From: Burkholderia pyrrocinia
Lineage (GTDB): Bacteria; Pseudomonadota; Gammaproteobacteria; Burkholderiales; Burkholderiaceae
Direction of reading: 5' to 3'
Assembly (NCBI RefSeq): GCF_001028665.1
Contig: NZ_CP011504.1
Span: 2,356,001-2,420,000, forward strand
DNA: 64,000 bases
Shown piece by piece: positions 36,123-44,428 of this stretch. Below the pieces are notes generated by a model that saw only the letters and a list, made by a program, of their open reading frames with translations, had not been told where the DNA came from and ran no database searches. Each line of letters starts with the position of its first letter. Position 1 is the first letter of the stretch. A program made the position numbers and the translations under genes.

Positions 36123-36167
36123 ACAAGGTAAATGAAGGCGTCCGAATGCCTGCGACGCTTACCTTGT
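36123..36167. promoter_or_regulatory. Inverted repeat upstream of the Lrp-type gene
   Basis: ACAAGGTAA (36123-36131) and TTACCTTGT (36159-36167) form perfect 9-base arms 27 bases apart, just before the regulator start at 36184. The spacing would suit an autoregulatory operator for an oligomeric Lrp protein. Confidence 0.45.
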
Positions 36168-36183
36168 CCCGAAGGGGGGAACT

Positions 36184-36648
36184 GTGATCGACCATATCGA
36201 CAAGGCCATCCTGACAGTCCTGCAAGAGGACAGCACGCTTTCAGTGGCGGAAATCGCCGATCGCGTGCATTTGTCGACGACGCCTTGCTGGCGCCGCATA
36301 CAGAAGCTCGAGCAGGACGGCGTCATCGCCCGCCGGGTTGCCCTGCTCGACGCCGACAAGCTCAATGTCGGCGTGACCGTGCTCGTCGAAATCAGGACTG
36401 CGCAGCATACCGCAGCCTGGCTCAAACGCTTCTGCGACGTGGTCGCCGACATCCCCGAGGTGATCGAGGTGTACCGCATGAGCGGTCATATCGACTACCT
36501 GCTGAAGGTGGTCGTTCCGCACATTGCCGGGTATGACGGCGTGTACAAGCGCTTGATCAGCGAGCTGGAAATTTTCGATGTGAGTTCGAGTTTCTCGATG
36601 GAGACCATCAAGCATACGACGAGGTTGCCCCTCGATTACGTTTGCTGA
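36184..36648 (+). CDS. Lrp/AsnC family transcriptional regulator
   Basis: The 154-residue product has the Lrp helix-turn-helix (SVAEIADRVHLSTTPCWRRIQKLEQDGVI) and a RAM ligand-binding domain (residues about 65-145). Lrp proteins usually sense amino acids or small peptides' products. It starts with GTG 36184 after AAGGGGGGAA. It lies between the FecIR pair and the TonB receptor, so it may add amino-acid-responsive control to the receptor operon; a 12-base palindrome in front of the receptor (36679-36690) is a candidate site. Confidence 0.9.
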   Translation: MIDHIDKAILTVLQEDSTLSVAEIADRVHLSTTPCWRRIQKLEQDGVIARRVALLDADKLNVGVTVLVEIRTAQHTAAWLKRFCDVVADIPEVIEVYRMSGHIDYLLKVVVPHIAGYDGVYKRLISELEIFDVSSSFSMETIKHTTRLPLDYVC

Positions 36649-36678
36649 TTTTCTTGTCTGCGGATTCCGCCTGCTGGA

Positions 36679-36690
36679 TTGAATTTTCAA
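36679..36690. promoter_or_regulatory. AT-rich palindrome upstream of the receptor
   Basis: TTGAATTTTCAA is a perfect AT-rich palindrome (TTGAA, TT, TTCAA) of the kind bound by Lrp-type proteins. It lies 31 bases before the ECF-type promoter. Confidence 0.35.
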
Positions 36691-36720
36691 AGACGGCGCA
36701 GTCGGTGGGAATAAAAAACC

Positions 36721-36744
36721 GGAAATGGCGCGAAGGACGAATTC
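36721..36744 (+). promoter_or_regulatory. FecI-type ECF promoter candidate
   Basis: GGAAAT at 36721-36726 equals the -35 element recognised by FecI-type sigma factors. A TC dinucleotide follows after 16 bases (17 in the enteric consensus). It lies about 205 bases before the receptor start. Confidence 0.45.
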
Positions 36745-36952
36745 TTTCAAAAAAGTATTCCGGGCAGGATCGCTAGACTTTTTCATGTGGATGAGGAGCC
36801 GGCAAGCCTGCCGGGGCCAGCGGCCTCGAGCGAAGCCGGGAGTGAAGGGGGAAGGCATGCCGTTGCGGTTGACCGCTGCTTCTCGACTTCTCGATCGTGT
36901 GGGACAAGACAGGCGTTTTGCCGAAATACAACCGACTAGGGATGGGTGCATC

Positions 36953-39343
36953 GTGGGGATCAAGTTCGACGGCAAGGGTATGGCTCGCAACGTTGCGGCA
37001 ATGGCGATCGCAATGGCGGTTGCCCAGACTTTCATGGTGTCCGCGGCGTATGCGCAGCAGGCGGAACAACACACCTATCATCTGCCGAGCGGTCCGCTGG
37101 ATCGCACGTTGGTGGAGATCGCCCGGGTCGCGCAGCTTCCGTTGAGCTATGACGCGTCATTGGTGCAGTCGCTCAAATCGGCGCCGGTGGACGGCACGTA
37201 TTCGGCCGAGGCCGCGATCCGCAAGGCGTTGCAGGGCACGGGCCTCGACCTTGTCCCGACGGCGAACGGCGGTTACACGCTGGCTCACGCGAAGACGGAT
37301 GCCAAGGGAGTTTCAGCGGCGCCGGCCGCCGCCGCAGCCGGGGCGACCACGGCGCAGGTGGATACCACGTTGCCTCTCATCAGCGTGGCGGCCAATCGGG
37401 ATTCCGGCGGTACCGGCTTCGTCGCGGAATCGTCCTCCACCTATGCGCGCTCGGATGTGCCGCTGAGCGAGACGCCGAAATCGGTCAGCGTCATCAATGC
37501 CGCGGTGATCCAGAGCCAGGGTGCTCAGTCGCTCTCCGATGTGCTGAGGAATGCTTCCGGTGTCGTCACGCGGCCGGGGCCGCTGGGCGTGCCGAGTTAC
37601 ACGATTCGCGGGTTTGTAGCGCAAAACCTCACGTCGGATGGATTGGCGACTGTCGGGACGGCCCCTAACGTTACGCCGACGATCGCCATCTCGAGCGTGG
37701 AAGTGGTCAAGGGACCCTCGGCCATCGTGAATGGCAACAGTCCGCCGGGAGGCGTCATCAATCTCGTCAAGAAGACGCCGCAGGCCGATCCGTTTCATGA
37801 AATCCAGGTGGGCTACGGATCGTACGGCGACACCCAGATCGCGCTGGACAGCACGGGCGCGATCACCGCCGACAAGAAACTCCGGTATCGCTTCATCATC
37901 TCGGGTGAACGGGTCGGCCAGAATTCGATGGGATATGACGGCAAGAGAAATTTCTACTTTGCGCCGACTGTGCAATGGAAGGACTCGACCACGGATGTGA
38001 CGGTCGGCTATGAGCGCACGGTCTACCGCGAGCCGGTTCCCCAGTTCACGCTCGGCCATGCTGCCGGCGATATCTATCGAAACTATATCGACAAGCCGCT
38101 TGGCACGCCGTCCGACCATTTCGGCGCGCAAACGGACAATATTTTCATTCATCTCGAACAAAAGCTCGGCTCGGCGCTGACCTTCGTGAGCAAGGGTTCC
38201 TATACGCGGACCCAACAAACGCAGCAAGCCTGGACTACGGCCACGCCGCTCTCGGCGACCAACGGCGTGTTGTTCCACAATTTCGATTCGCTCTCGGATT
38301 TCTACAGTTGGAGCTTCCAGAACTACCTGCGCGCCAAGTTCAATGTCGGCGCTGCGAAAAATACGGTGATTGCTGGCTGGGACGTTCTTCGCTACAGCCA
38401 GCATCAGTCTGACACCACGACATCGAAATTCATTTCCATTCCGAATGTCTTCGGTTCATTTACGCTTCCGTCTTCCGACACGGGAAACCTGATGCCGAAT
38501 GGGACTACCTACTTCACCCAAACCGGCTTGTATCTACAAGATCAGTTCTCCTACAAGAATTTCCATGCACTCGCGTCCGTGCGCCGGGATACCTATCTGA
38601 CACATGCGACCTACGCCGGTAACCCACCACCGGGAAACCATCAGAATGCGTATAGCCCGAGCCTCGGCCTGCTCTACGAACTGACGTCCGAGGTTGCCGC
38701 CTACGTCAGCTACAACCGTGGCTTTCAGCCGGGCACGGCGCTTAAATTCGGCGGCGGTGTGCTCCCCCCGCAAACCAGCCAGCAGGTCGAAGTGGGCATG
38801 AAGTTCAACCTGCTGGACGACAAGCTGGCCATCACGACCTCGGCTTACCGCACCTCGTTCAGCAATTACAACGTTGCCGACCCGGCCCATCGCGGCTTCT
38901 ATCTTCCCGCCGGCGGCGCCGTGAGTCGCGGATTCGAAGCGGAGATTACCGGGCAGCCGCTGCCCGGTGTCAACGTGGTGGGCAGCTACACGTACAACGA
39001 CTTCGTGCAGCCGCCGAACAGCAAGCTGGCGGTGAACCTGCCCAAGAACAGCGCCAGCCTGTGGGCGACCTACAACTTCCGCTCCGAGAAGCTCCAGGGT
39101 TTCGGTGTCGGCGCGGGGCTGTTCTTCGCGAGCGGGCAGTACATCGGTTCGGGCTCGGCGTACCGCATCCCCAGCCAGGTGGAGACGGACCTCGGCGTGT
39201 TCTATCGGAAGAAGGGTTACGGCCTGAATCTTTCGGTCAAGAACGTATTCAATCGCAAGCTCTACTACAGCAGCACGACCGCTAGCCTGATCCCGATGGG
39301 ACCGGAGCGGACCATCATGCTCACCGGCACCTATGATTTCTGA
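36953..39343 (+). CDS. TonB-dependent receptor with N-terminal STN signalling domain
   Basis: The 796-residue outer-membrane receptor has a signal peptide (cleavage near AYAQQ), an STN domain (about residues 38-105, TYHLPSGPLDRTLVEIARVA) used for signalling to FecR, a plug domain (from about residue 165, SETPKSVSVINAAVI), and a 22-strand-type barrel ending GTYDF. It looks like the FpvA/FecA class usually called siderophore receptors. I prefer GTG 36953, which follows AGGGATG at 8 bases; ATG 36980 is an alternative. The partner genes (SbmA-like transporter, TldD/TldE) suggest a peptide-like ligand rather than a simple iron chelate, which is inference. The tonB gene overlaps its end. Confidence 0.9.
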   Translation: MGIKFDGKGMARNVAAMAIAMAVAQTFMVSAAYAQQAEQHTYHLPSGPLDRTLVEIARVAQLPLSYDASLVQSLKSAPVDGTYSAEAAIRKALQGTGLDLVPTANGGYTLAHAKTDAKGVSAAPAAAAAGATTAQVDTTLPLISVAANRDSGGTGFVAESSSTYARSDVPLSETPKSVSVINAAVIQSQGAQSLSDVLRNASGVVTRPGPLGVPSYTIRGFVAQNLTSDGLATVGTAPNVTPTIAISSVEVVKGPSAIVNGNSPPGGVINLVKKTPQADPFHEIQVGYGSYGDTQIALDSTGAITADKKLRYRFIISGERVGQNSMGYDGKRNFYFAPTVQWKDSTTDVTVGYERTVYREPVPQFTLGHAAGDIYRNYIDKPLGTPSDHFGAQTDNIFIHLEQKLGSALTFVSKGSYTRTQQTQQAWTTATPLSATNGVLFHNFDSLSDFYSWSFQNYLRAKFNVGAAKNTVIAGWDVLRYSQHQSDTTTSKFISIPNVFGSFTLPSSDTGNLMPNGTTYFTQTGLYLQDQFSYKNFHALASVRRDTYLTHATYAGNPPPGNHQNAYSPSLGLLYELTSEVAAYVSYNRGFQPGTALKFGGGVLPPQTSQQVEVGMKFNLLDDKLAITTSAYRTSFSNYNVADPAHRGFYLPAGGAVSRGFEAEITGQPLPGVNVVGSYTYNDFVQPPNSKLAVNLPKNSASLWATYNFRSEKLQGFGVGAGLFFASGQYIGSGSAYRIPSQVETDLGVFYRKKGYGLNLSVKNVFNRKLYYSSTTASLIPMGPERTIMLTGTYDF

Positions 39344-40121
39344 CACCCTCGAGACTCGGCCGTGGAGCGGCGGCATGTCGAATCCTGAGCGCATCACTCA
39401 TTCGCGGGCGCGATGGCGGCGCGCGGCGATCGGGGGCGCGGTCGTGCTGGCGCACGCACTGGGGCTGTATCTGATCGTTCATCGCAGCGTGGACCTGATC
39501 AGGCTGGAGGCCGACCGGGCCTCCGGTGCGTCGGTTCAGGTCAGGCTCGTTGCCGCGCCGACACCCGAGCCCGTCGCGCGGCCGGAACCGAAGCCCAAGC
39601 AGGAGCCTCAGCGGAAGCCGGAACCCAAGCCCGTCGAAAAGCCGGTGGTGCGGAAGACGGCACCCTTGCTTTCCTCGGAGGCTCCTGCTGCCCGGACCGT
39701 CGCGCCAGCCAAGACCGAGCCCGTCAAACCGGTCGAGCCGGCGCCGCCGGTACCGGTGCCCAGCGCGGTCGCGCCCTCCGCTGCGACACCGCCCGCACCC
39801 GCGCCGGGTCCCCAACTGCTCGATAGCCCGAAGCAGATCAGCAGCGCGGAGCTCAAGCAGCTCGGTTGCCGTATCCCGCGGCCGGACTATCCGCCGAAGG
39901 CCCGGCGGCTGGAGCAGCAAGGCACGGTGGTGGTGAGGCTGAACATCGGCGTGGACGGTGTGGTGAAGACGGCGCGGGTTGCGCAAAGCAGCGGCTACCC
40001 GCTGCTGGATGCGGCCGCGCTGGCGGCGATCGAAGCCGGCCATTGCCAGCCCTACACGACCGCCGGTATTGCCCGTGCCGTAGAGGCCGAGCAGCCGATC
40101 GCCTTCAACCTGAATGATTGA
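39333..40121 (+). CDS. tonB: TonB energy transducer
   Basis: The 262-residue product has one N-terminal membrane helix (about residues 32-50), a long proline-rich periplasmic spacer with Pro-Lys and Pro-Glu repeats (about residues 75-165), and a TonB C-terminal domain (RIPRPDYPPKARRLEQQGTV...). ATG 39333 overlaps the receptor stop by 11 bases; ATG 39375 would also keep the helix. It is dedicated to this receptor by its position in the operon. Confidence 0.93.
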   Translation: MISDTLETRPWSGGMSNPERITHSRARWRRAAIGGAVVLAHALGLYLIVHRSVDLIRLEADRASGASVQVRLVAAPTPEPVARPEPKPKQEPQRKPEPKPVEKPVVRKTAPLLSSEAPAARTVAPAKTEPVKPVEPAPPVPVPSAVAPSAATPPAPAPGPQLLDSPKQISSAELKQLGCRIPRPDYPPKARRLEQQGTVVVRLNIGVDGVVKTARVAQSSGYPLLDAAALAAIEAGHCQPYTTAGIARAVEAEQPIAFNLND

Positions 40122-40143
40122 CCTGGAATCTACGGAGCAAAAA

Positions 40144-40878
40144 ATGGAACAGTACGGCATCGCCAACGTCTGGCAGCAGGGCGACTTCATCACCCGGTTC
40201 ATCTTCGTCTTTCTTCTCGGCATGTCGATCGTGTCGTGGTTCGTCATCGTGACCAAGGGCCTGGCGAATCGACGTCTCGAGGTCATGGGCAAGCGTGCGC
40301 AGACGCGCTTCTGGTCCACGCCGTCGCTCGATGACGGCATCGAGGCGCTGGGCGACGGCACCGACAATCCGTATCGCGCCGTGGCCCTTGCCGGCCGCGA
40401 GGCGAACGACCAGCAGGCCGGCGGCGACGCGTCGCTGCAAGGCAGCCTCAGCAGCAGCGAATGGGTGGCGCGCGGCCTGCGCAACGCCTTCGACGACGAG
40501 GTTGCCCGCCTGCAGAACGGCCTGGCCATCCTCGGGTCGATCGGCAGTACCGCGCCGTTCGTCGGCCTGTTCGGGACCGTGTGGGGCATCTATCACGCAC
40601 TGATGGCCATCGGCGTGTCGGGACAGGCCAGCCTCGATCATGTCGCGGGCCCGGTCGGCGAGTCGCTGATCATGACGGCGATCGGCCTGTTCGTGGCGAT
40701 CCCCGCCGTGCTCGGATTCAACTACGTCAATCGAGGCAACAAGCGGGTGAGCCATCGGCTGAACCGGTTCGTGCACGAGTTGCACGTGTACTTCGTGACG
40801 GGCGCCAAGGCCCGCTGCGACGTTCGCCCGGTGCCTGCGGCGCCGGCGACGAGCAAGCGCGTCAACGCCGCCGCCTGA
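40144..40878 (+). CDS. exbB: ExbB proton-channel subunit
   Basis: ExbB forms the pentameric inner-membrane motor that, with ExbD, drives TonB using the proton gradient. The 244-residue product has helices at about residues 14-38, 130-155 and 175-200, and the motif GSIGSTAPFVGLFGTVWGI typical of ExbB/TolQ/MotA. ATG 40144 follows GGAG at 6 bases; ATG 40114, overlapping the tonB stop, would add 10 residues. Confidence 0.93.
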   Translation: MEQYGIANVWQQGDFITRFIFVFLLGMSIVSWFVIVTKGLANRRLEVMGKRAQTRFWSTPSLDDGIEALGDGTDNPYRAVALAGREANDQQAGGDASLQGSLSSSEWVARGLRNAFDDEVARLQNGLAILGSIGSTAPFVGLFGTVWGIYHALMAIGVSGQASLDHVAGPVGESLIMTAIGLFVAIPAVLGFNYVNRGNKRVSHRLNRFVHELHVYFVTGAKARCDVRPVPAAPATSKRVNAAA

Positions 40879-40891
40879 CCGGGAGCCTATC

Positions 40892-41314
40892 GTGTCGATT
40901 CTCATGGATGGCAACAACGACGAAGGCGTGATGAACGACATCAACATGACGCCATTGATCGACGTCATGTTGGTTCTGCTGATCATTTTCATCGTGACGC
41001 TGCCGGTCATCAACAAGGCGGTGAAGGTCGATCTGCCCAAGGCCGCGGCCCAGCCCGCCCAGTCGAAAACGCAGGACATCGACCTGTCGATCACGGCTGA
41101 CAAGACCGTGCTTTGGAACAAGGATGTGGTCGACGACGCGGCGCTGAAGCTGCGTGTCGAGGCGGCGTCGAAGCAGGGCGATCCACCGGCCGTCAACATC
41201 AATGCCGACGAGCACGTCGAATACGGGAAGGTCGCCACGATACTCGCGGCGTTGCAGGGCGGCGGGCTGAACAAGATCAATTTCGTCATGCAACCGACCA
41301 AGGGCCAGCAATGA
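40892..41314 (+). CDS. exbD: ExbD proton-channel subunit
   Basis: The 140-residue product has one membrane helix (about residues 22-42) with the essential aspartate in PLIDVMLVLLIIFIV and a periplasmic domain. It starts with GTG 40892 after GGGAG, 13 bases after exbB. Its stop overlaps the ABC transporter start as ATGA, which ties the transporter to the TonB machinery. Confidence 0.93.
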   Translation: MSILMDGNNDEGVMNDINMTPLIDVMLVLLIIFIVTLPVINKAVKVDLPKAAAQPAQSKTQDIDLSITADKTVLWNKDVVDDAALKLRVEAASKQGDPPAVNINADEHVEYGKVATILAALQGGGLNKINFVMQPTKGQQ

Positions 41315-43083
41315 TCGGGAATCGGGCATGCCCGACGGACCGGGCCGAGGATCCGGACGCCAGACGTCACTTTCCCACCGTCTGGAAGCTGATCAAACCG
41401 TACTGGACCACCCGGGAGGGCATGCTGTCGGCATTGATGCTCGCCTATGTACTCGGCGCGGGCTGGGGCCATACCTATATCGCGGTCTGGCTCAATCGAT
41501 GGACCGGCACGTTCTACGACGCGGTGGGATCCGGCAGGTTTCCGGCGCTGCCGCAGTTGCTGTTGCAATTCCTGCTGGTGTCGATGGCCGCCGCCGCGCT
41601 GACGGTGTCCACGGTGGTGATGCAATCGATCGTCGAGATTCGCTGGCGGCGATGGCTGACGACCTGGCTGGCCGATCAGTGGCTGGCCAGCCATACCTAC
41701 TACCGCATCGAACGCGACCGCGCGCTCGAGAACATCGATCAGCGTATCGCAGAGGATGCGAAGCTGTTCGTCAAGGACACCTTGTTGCTGGCGACGGGTG
41801 TGCTGCAGGTACCGGTGAGCATCGTGAGCTTCAGCGTGGTCCTGTGGTCGATCGGGCGTTCGCTGAACCTCGATATCGGCGGACACGAATTCAGCATCCA
41901 TGGATACCTGGTCTATGCCGTTTTTCTCTATCAAGGCGTGATTTTCGGCGCGACCCATCTGCTGGGGCGGCGCCTGATCACCCTCAACGCCAAGCAGAAC
42001 CGCGTGGAGGGCGACTTCCGCGTGCTGATGGTGCGGGTGCGTGAATTCGCCGAGCAGATCGCCTTCTTCGATGGGAGCGGCGCGGAAAGCACGCGATTGA
42101 ACGGCGCCTTCCGCCTCGTCGTTTCGAATCTCTATACGCTGCTGTGGGTCAACACACGGGTCGCGCTGTTTAGCAATATCGTCGGGCAGTTCAGTTCGGT
42201 GGTGCCTACCCTGCTGGTTTTGCCGCAGTTGACGCAGGGCGGGCTGACGCTGGGCGGGTTGATGCAGTCGAATAGCGCATTCAATTCCGTGTCGAGCTCG
42301 CTGGCATTCTTTCCCCAGGCCTATCTGGGATTCACCGCGTGGCGCGCCGAAGCGAACCGGCTTCGGGAATTTCTCTACGTGAACGCGCTGGATTCGCGGG
42401 GAAACGTCGTGTTGACCGCCGGCGAGCGCGGAGCCGTAGGCGCCCAGGGGTTGGTTCTGCGCGACGCAGCCGGCGCTGAGCTTGCCCGTGTGCCCGACTT
42501 CTCGCTCGCACCCGGTTCGCGCTGTCTGATCCGCGGGCGCTCCGGAAGCGGGAAAAGCACGCTGCTCAGAGCGCTCGCGGGCCTCTGGCCGTACGGCGAG
42601 GGCAGCGTCACCTGCAGTGCCGAAGGAACGATGTTCGTTCCGCAGCGCAGCTACATTCCCGTCGGCACGTTGAAGGCGGCGATCGCCTATCCGCACGAGG
42701 AATCGACCTACACCGACGGCCAATGCGCGGACGTCCTGCGCGCATGCGGCCTCGATGCGCACGTTGCATCGATGCTGGACGCCGATCGCTGGAGCGACCG
42801 GCTTTCCGGCGGAGAGCAGCAGCGGGTGGCGTTCGCACGCGTGTTGCTGGCCCGCCCGACCACGATATTTCTCGATGAATGCACGTCGGCGCTCGACACC
42901 GAGAGCGAGCGAACGCTCTACCAACTGCTGATCGACTGGCTACCTCAGGCCACGATCCTCAGCGTCGCGCATCGACAGGCGTTGCTGGCCTTTCATCAGC
43001 AGACCATCGACTTTTCGCCGGAACGGGCATCCGCGGTCGCGGCCGGCCTGACCGGCCCGGCTCCGTCTGCTTTCCCGGCATGA
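41311..43083 (+). CDS. SbmA/BacA-YddA-like ABC transporter (fused permease and ATPase)
   Basis: The 590-residue product has about six membrane helices in the first 330 residues of the SbmA/BacA type (WGHTYIAVWLNRWTGTFYDAV is the family signature) and a C-terminal ATPase domain with Walker A GRSGSGKST, signature LSGGEQQR and Walker B TIFLDE. Members of the SbmA/BacA/YddA group move peptides, vitamin B12 or very long-chain lipids across the inner membrane. SbmA itself imports microcins. The placement, overlapping exbD and upstream of TldD/TldE, fits a peptide importer, although direction of transport cannot be read from sequence. Confidence 0.9.
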   Translation: MIGNRACPTDRAEDPDARRHFPTVWKLIKPYWTTREGMLSALMLAYVLGAGWGHTYIAVWLNRWTGTFYDAVGSGRFPALPQLLLQFLLVSMAAAALTVSTVVMQSIVEIRWRRWLTTWLADQWLASHTYYRIERDRALENIDQRIAEDAKLFVKDTLLLATGVLQVPVSIVSFSVVLWSIGRSLNLDIGGHEFSIHGYLVYAVFLYQGVIFGATHLLGRRLITLNAKQNRVEGDFRVLMVRVREFAEQIAFFDGSGAESTRLNGAFRLVVSNLYTLLWVNTRVALFSNIVGQFSSVVPTLLVLPQLTQGGLTLGGLMQSNSAFNSVSSSLAFFPQAYLGFTAWRAEANRLREFLYVNALDSRGNVVLTAGERGAVGAQGLVLRDAAGAELARVPDFSLAPGSRCLIRGRSGSGKSTLLRALAGLWPYGEGSVTCSAEGTMFVPQRSYIPVGTLKAAIAYPHEESTYTDGQCADVLRACGLDAHVASMLDADRWSDRLSGGEQQRVAFARVLLARPTTIFLDECTSALDTESERTLYQLLIDWLPQATILSVAHRQALLAFHQQTIDFSPERASAVAAGLTGPAPSAFPA

Positions 43084-43162
43084 GGCCCGGATGCCGTCGC
43101 AAGGTCCCGCCATGCCGGTACCCGGCATCCGATGAAACCGAACCAACGAATAGGGATGTGAA

Positions 43163-44386
43163 ATGAGCGATTTGAAAAGCGTGACCGAAGCGAGCTTCGA
43201 GGCCGATGTGATGACGAACAGTCGCCCGGTGCTGATCGACTTCTGGGCCGAGTGGTGCGGGCCGTGCAAGGCGCTGGCGCCGACGCTCGAGAAGGTGGCG
43301 CAGAACTTCGAGGGCAAGGTCGACATCGTCAAGGTCAACGTCGACGAACATCCCGCCTTGCGCGAGCGCTTCGGCGTGCGCGGTATTCCCGCCCTGGTGC
43401 TCATGAACGGCGGCCAGGAGACGGGTCGCATCGTGGGGAACCGCTCGGCCACGCAACTGGCGAGCTATCTCGACGCGCACCTGGGAACCGCCACGCAACT
43501 GGCGAAGCCTGAAATCACGCTATGCGCGTTCGGCGGCGATCCGCAGATGAAAGCGGTGCGCATCGCACGGTTACGTGACTATCTGGAACACAAGCAAGCC
43601 GCGCTCGACACCCCCATGTGGCCGGACAAGATCAGCGGCGCACTGGAATTCGTTGCCGACTCGCATGATCCGGACGAGTGCGCATCCGTGTTGGGCATGC
43701 CGACCGATGTGGTCGAGGCAGTGACGGTCCTGTCGAGCTATCGAGGCACCCATTTCAAGGCGGCGCTGTTCGTGGCGGACTGGCTGGAAAGCGTGCCGGT
43801 CGGCGCGAATCTCTCGACGCTGCCCGGCCGGCTGCTGGTGTCGATCCTGTCGAGCCGGATCGTCTCGGACACGCTGGAGGGGGAATCGAGGTTGCTGGCG
43901 ATTCGTGACGAGCTGGTTTCGCTGCACGCGGCGGAAACGGACGGCGCTCCTGTGGCGGACGCGAACTGGGCGGACGTCCGACAGGCATCCAGGGAGGCGG
44001 CGGCCGAACTCGGCGACGGGAGTGCTGCCGTGGCCGCCGAGGTGCTGGAGGCCGCTTCGTCGTCGTTGGCCCGGAATCCGGACGTCTTGAAGGAATTCGT
44101 CTTTTCACTTTGCAGCTCCGTGCGGAAATGGCTTCAGGTCAAATGCAACTGGGGCGCGCAGGACGATGCGCGCTTGAATCAATTGGCGGAAGGGGTCTTC
44201 AAGCAGGCAATCGACGCCGGCGTCGAGCCGCCGCGGGGCAGCGCGCTGATGGAGCGGGCGGCGGAGGTCGATCCTCAACTCGTGGGGCGTTTCCTGTCTT
44301 ATTACGAGGACGGCCATCTTGCCGCGGCCGAGCGGGGCAGCGCGATCGGCGACATGCTGATCGAGCTCACCGGGCAGACCGCCTGA
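43163..44386 (+). CDS. Thioredoxin with a 295-residue uncharacterised helical extension
   Basis: Residues 1-108 are a cytosolic thioredoxin with the WCGPC active site at 31-35 and the cis-proline in RGIPAL. There is no signal peptide. Residues about 110-407 form a separate, apparently all-helical region with no family known to me; it contains a few cysteines (C120, C178 region, CSSVRKWLQVKCNW). Some thioredoxin-TPR fusions exist, but clear TPR repeats are not obvious. The gene follows the ABC transporter by 79 bases and precedes tldE by 42, suggesting it reduces disulfides in an imported substrate or maintains a partner enzyme. Confidence 0.82.
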   Translation: MSDLKSVTEASFEADVMTNSRPVLIDFWAEWCGPCKALAPTLEKVAQNFEGKVDIVKVNVDEHPALRERFGVRGIPALVLMNGGQETGRIVGNRSATQLASYLDAHLGTATQLAKPEITLCAFGGDPQMKAVRIARLRDYLEHKQAALDTPMWPDKISGALEFVADSHDPDECASVLGMPTDVVEAVTVLSSYRGTHFKAALFVADWLESVPVGANLSTLPGRLLVSILSSRIVSDTLEGESRLLAIRDELVSLHAAETDGAPVADANWADVRQASREAAAELGDGSAAVAAEVLEAASSSLARNPDVLKEFVFSLCSSVRKWLQVKCNWGAQDDARLNQLAEGVFKQAIDAGVEPPRGSALMERAAEVDPQLVGRFLSYYEDGHLAAAERGSAIGDMLIELTGQTA

Positions 44387-44428
44387 CGCATTCGACGACA
44401 CGATGCCGCATGGCGGAGGAGCAGGCTG

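Larger units (their letters stand above)
36649..36952. other. Promoter region of the receptor operon
   Basis: It contains a palindrome (36679-36690), an ECF-type promoter candidate (36721-36744) and a small hairpin CCGGCA/TGCCGG near 36800. The reading frame of the receptor is open through most of it, but no start there has a good ribosome binding site. Confidence 0.5.

Noticed and set aside
36725..36952. Longer version of the TonB receptor starting at 36725
   Set aside because: The added 76 residues are basic and unlike a signal peptide, and would precede the real export signal; the start overlaps the ECF-type promoter candidate.
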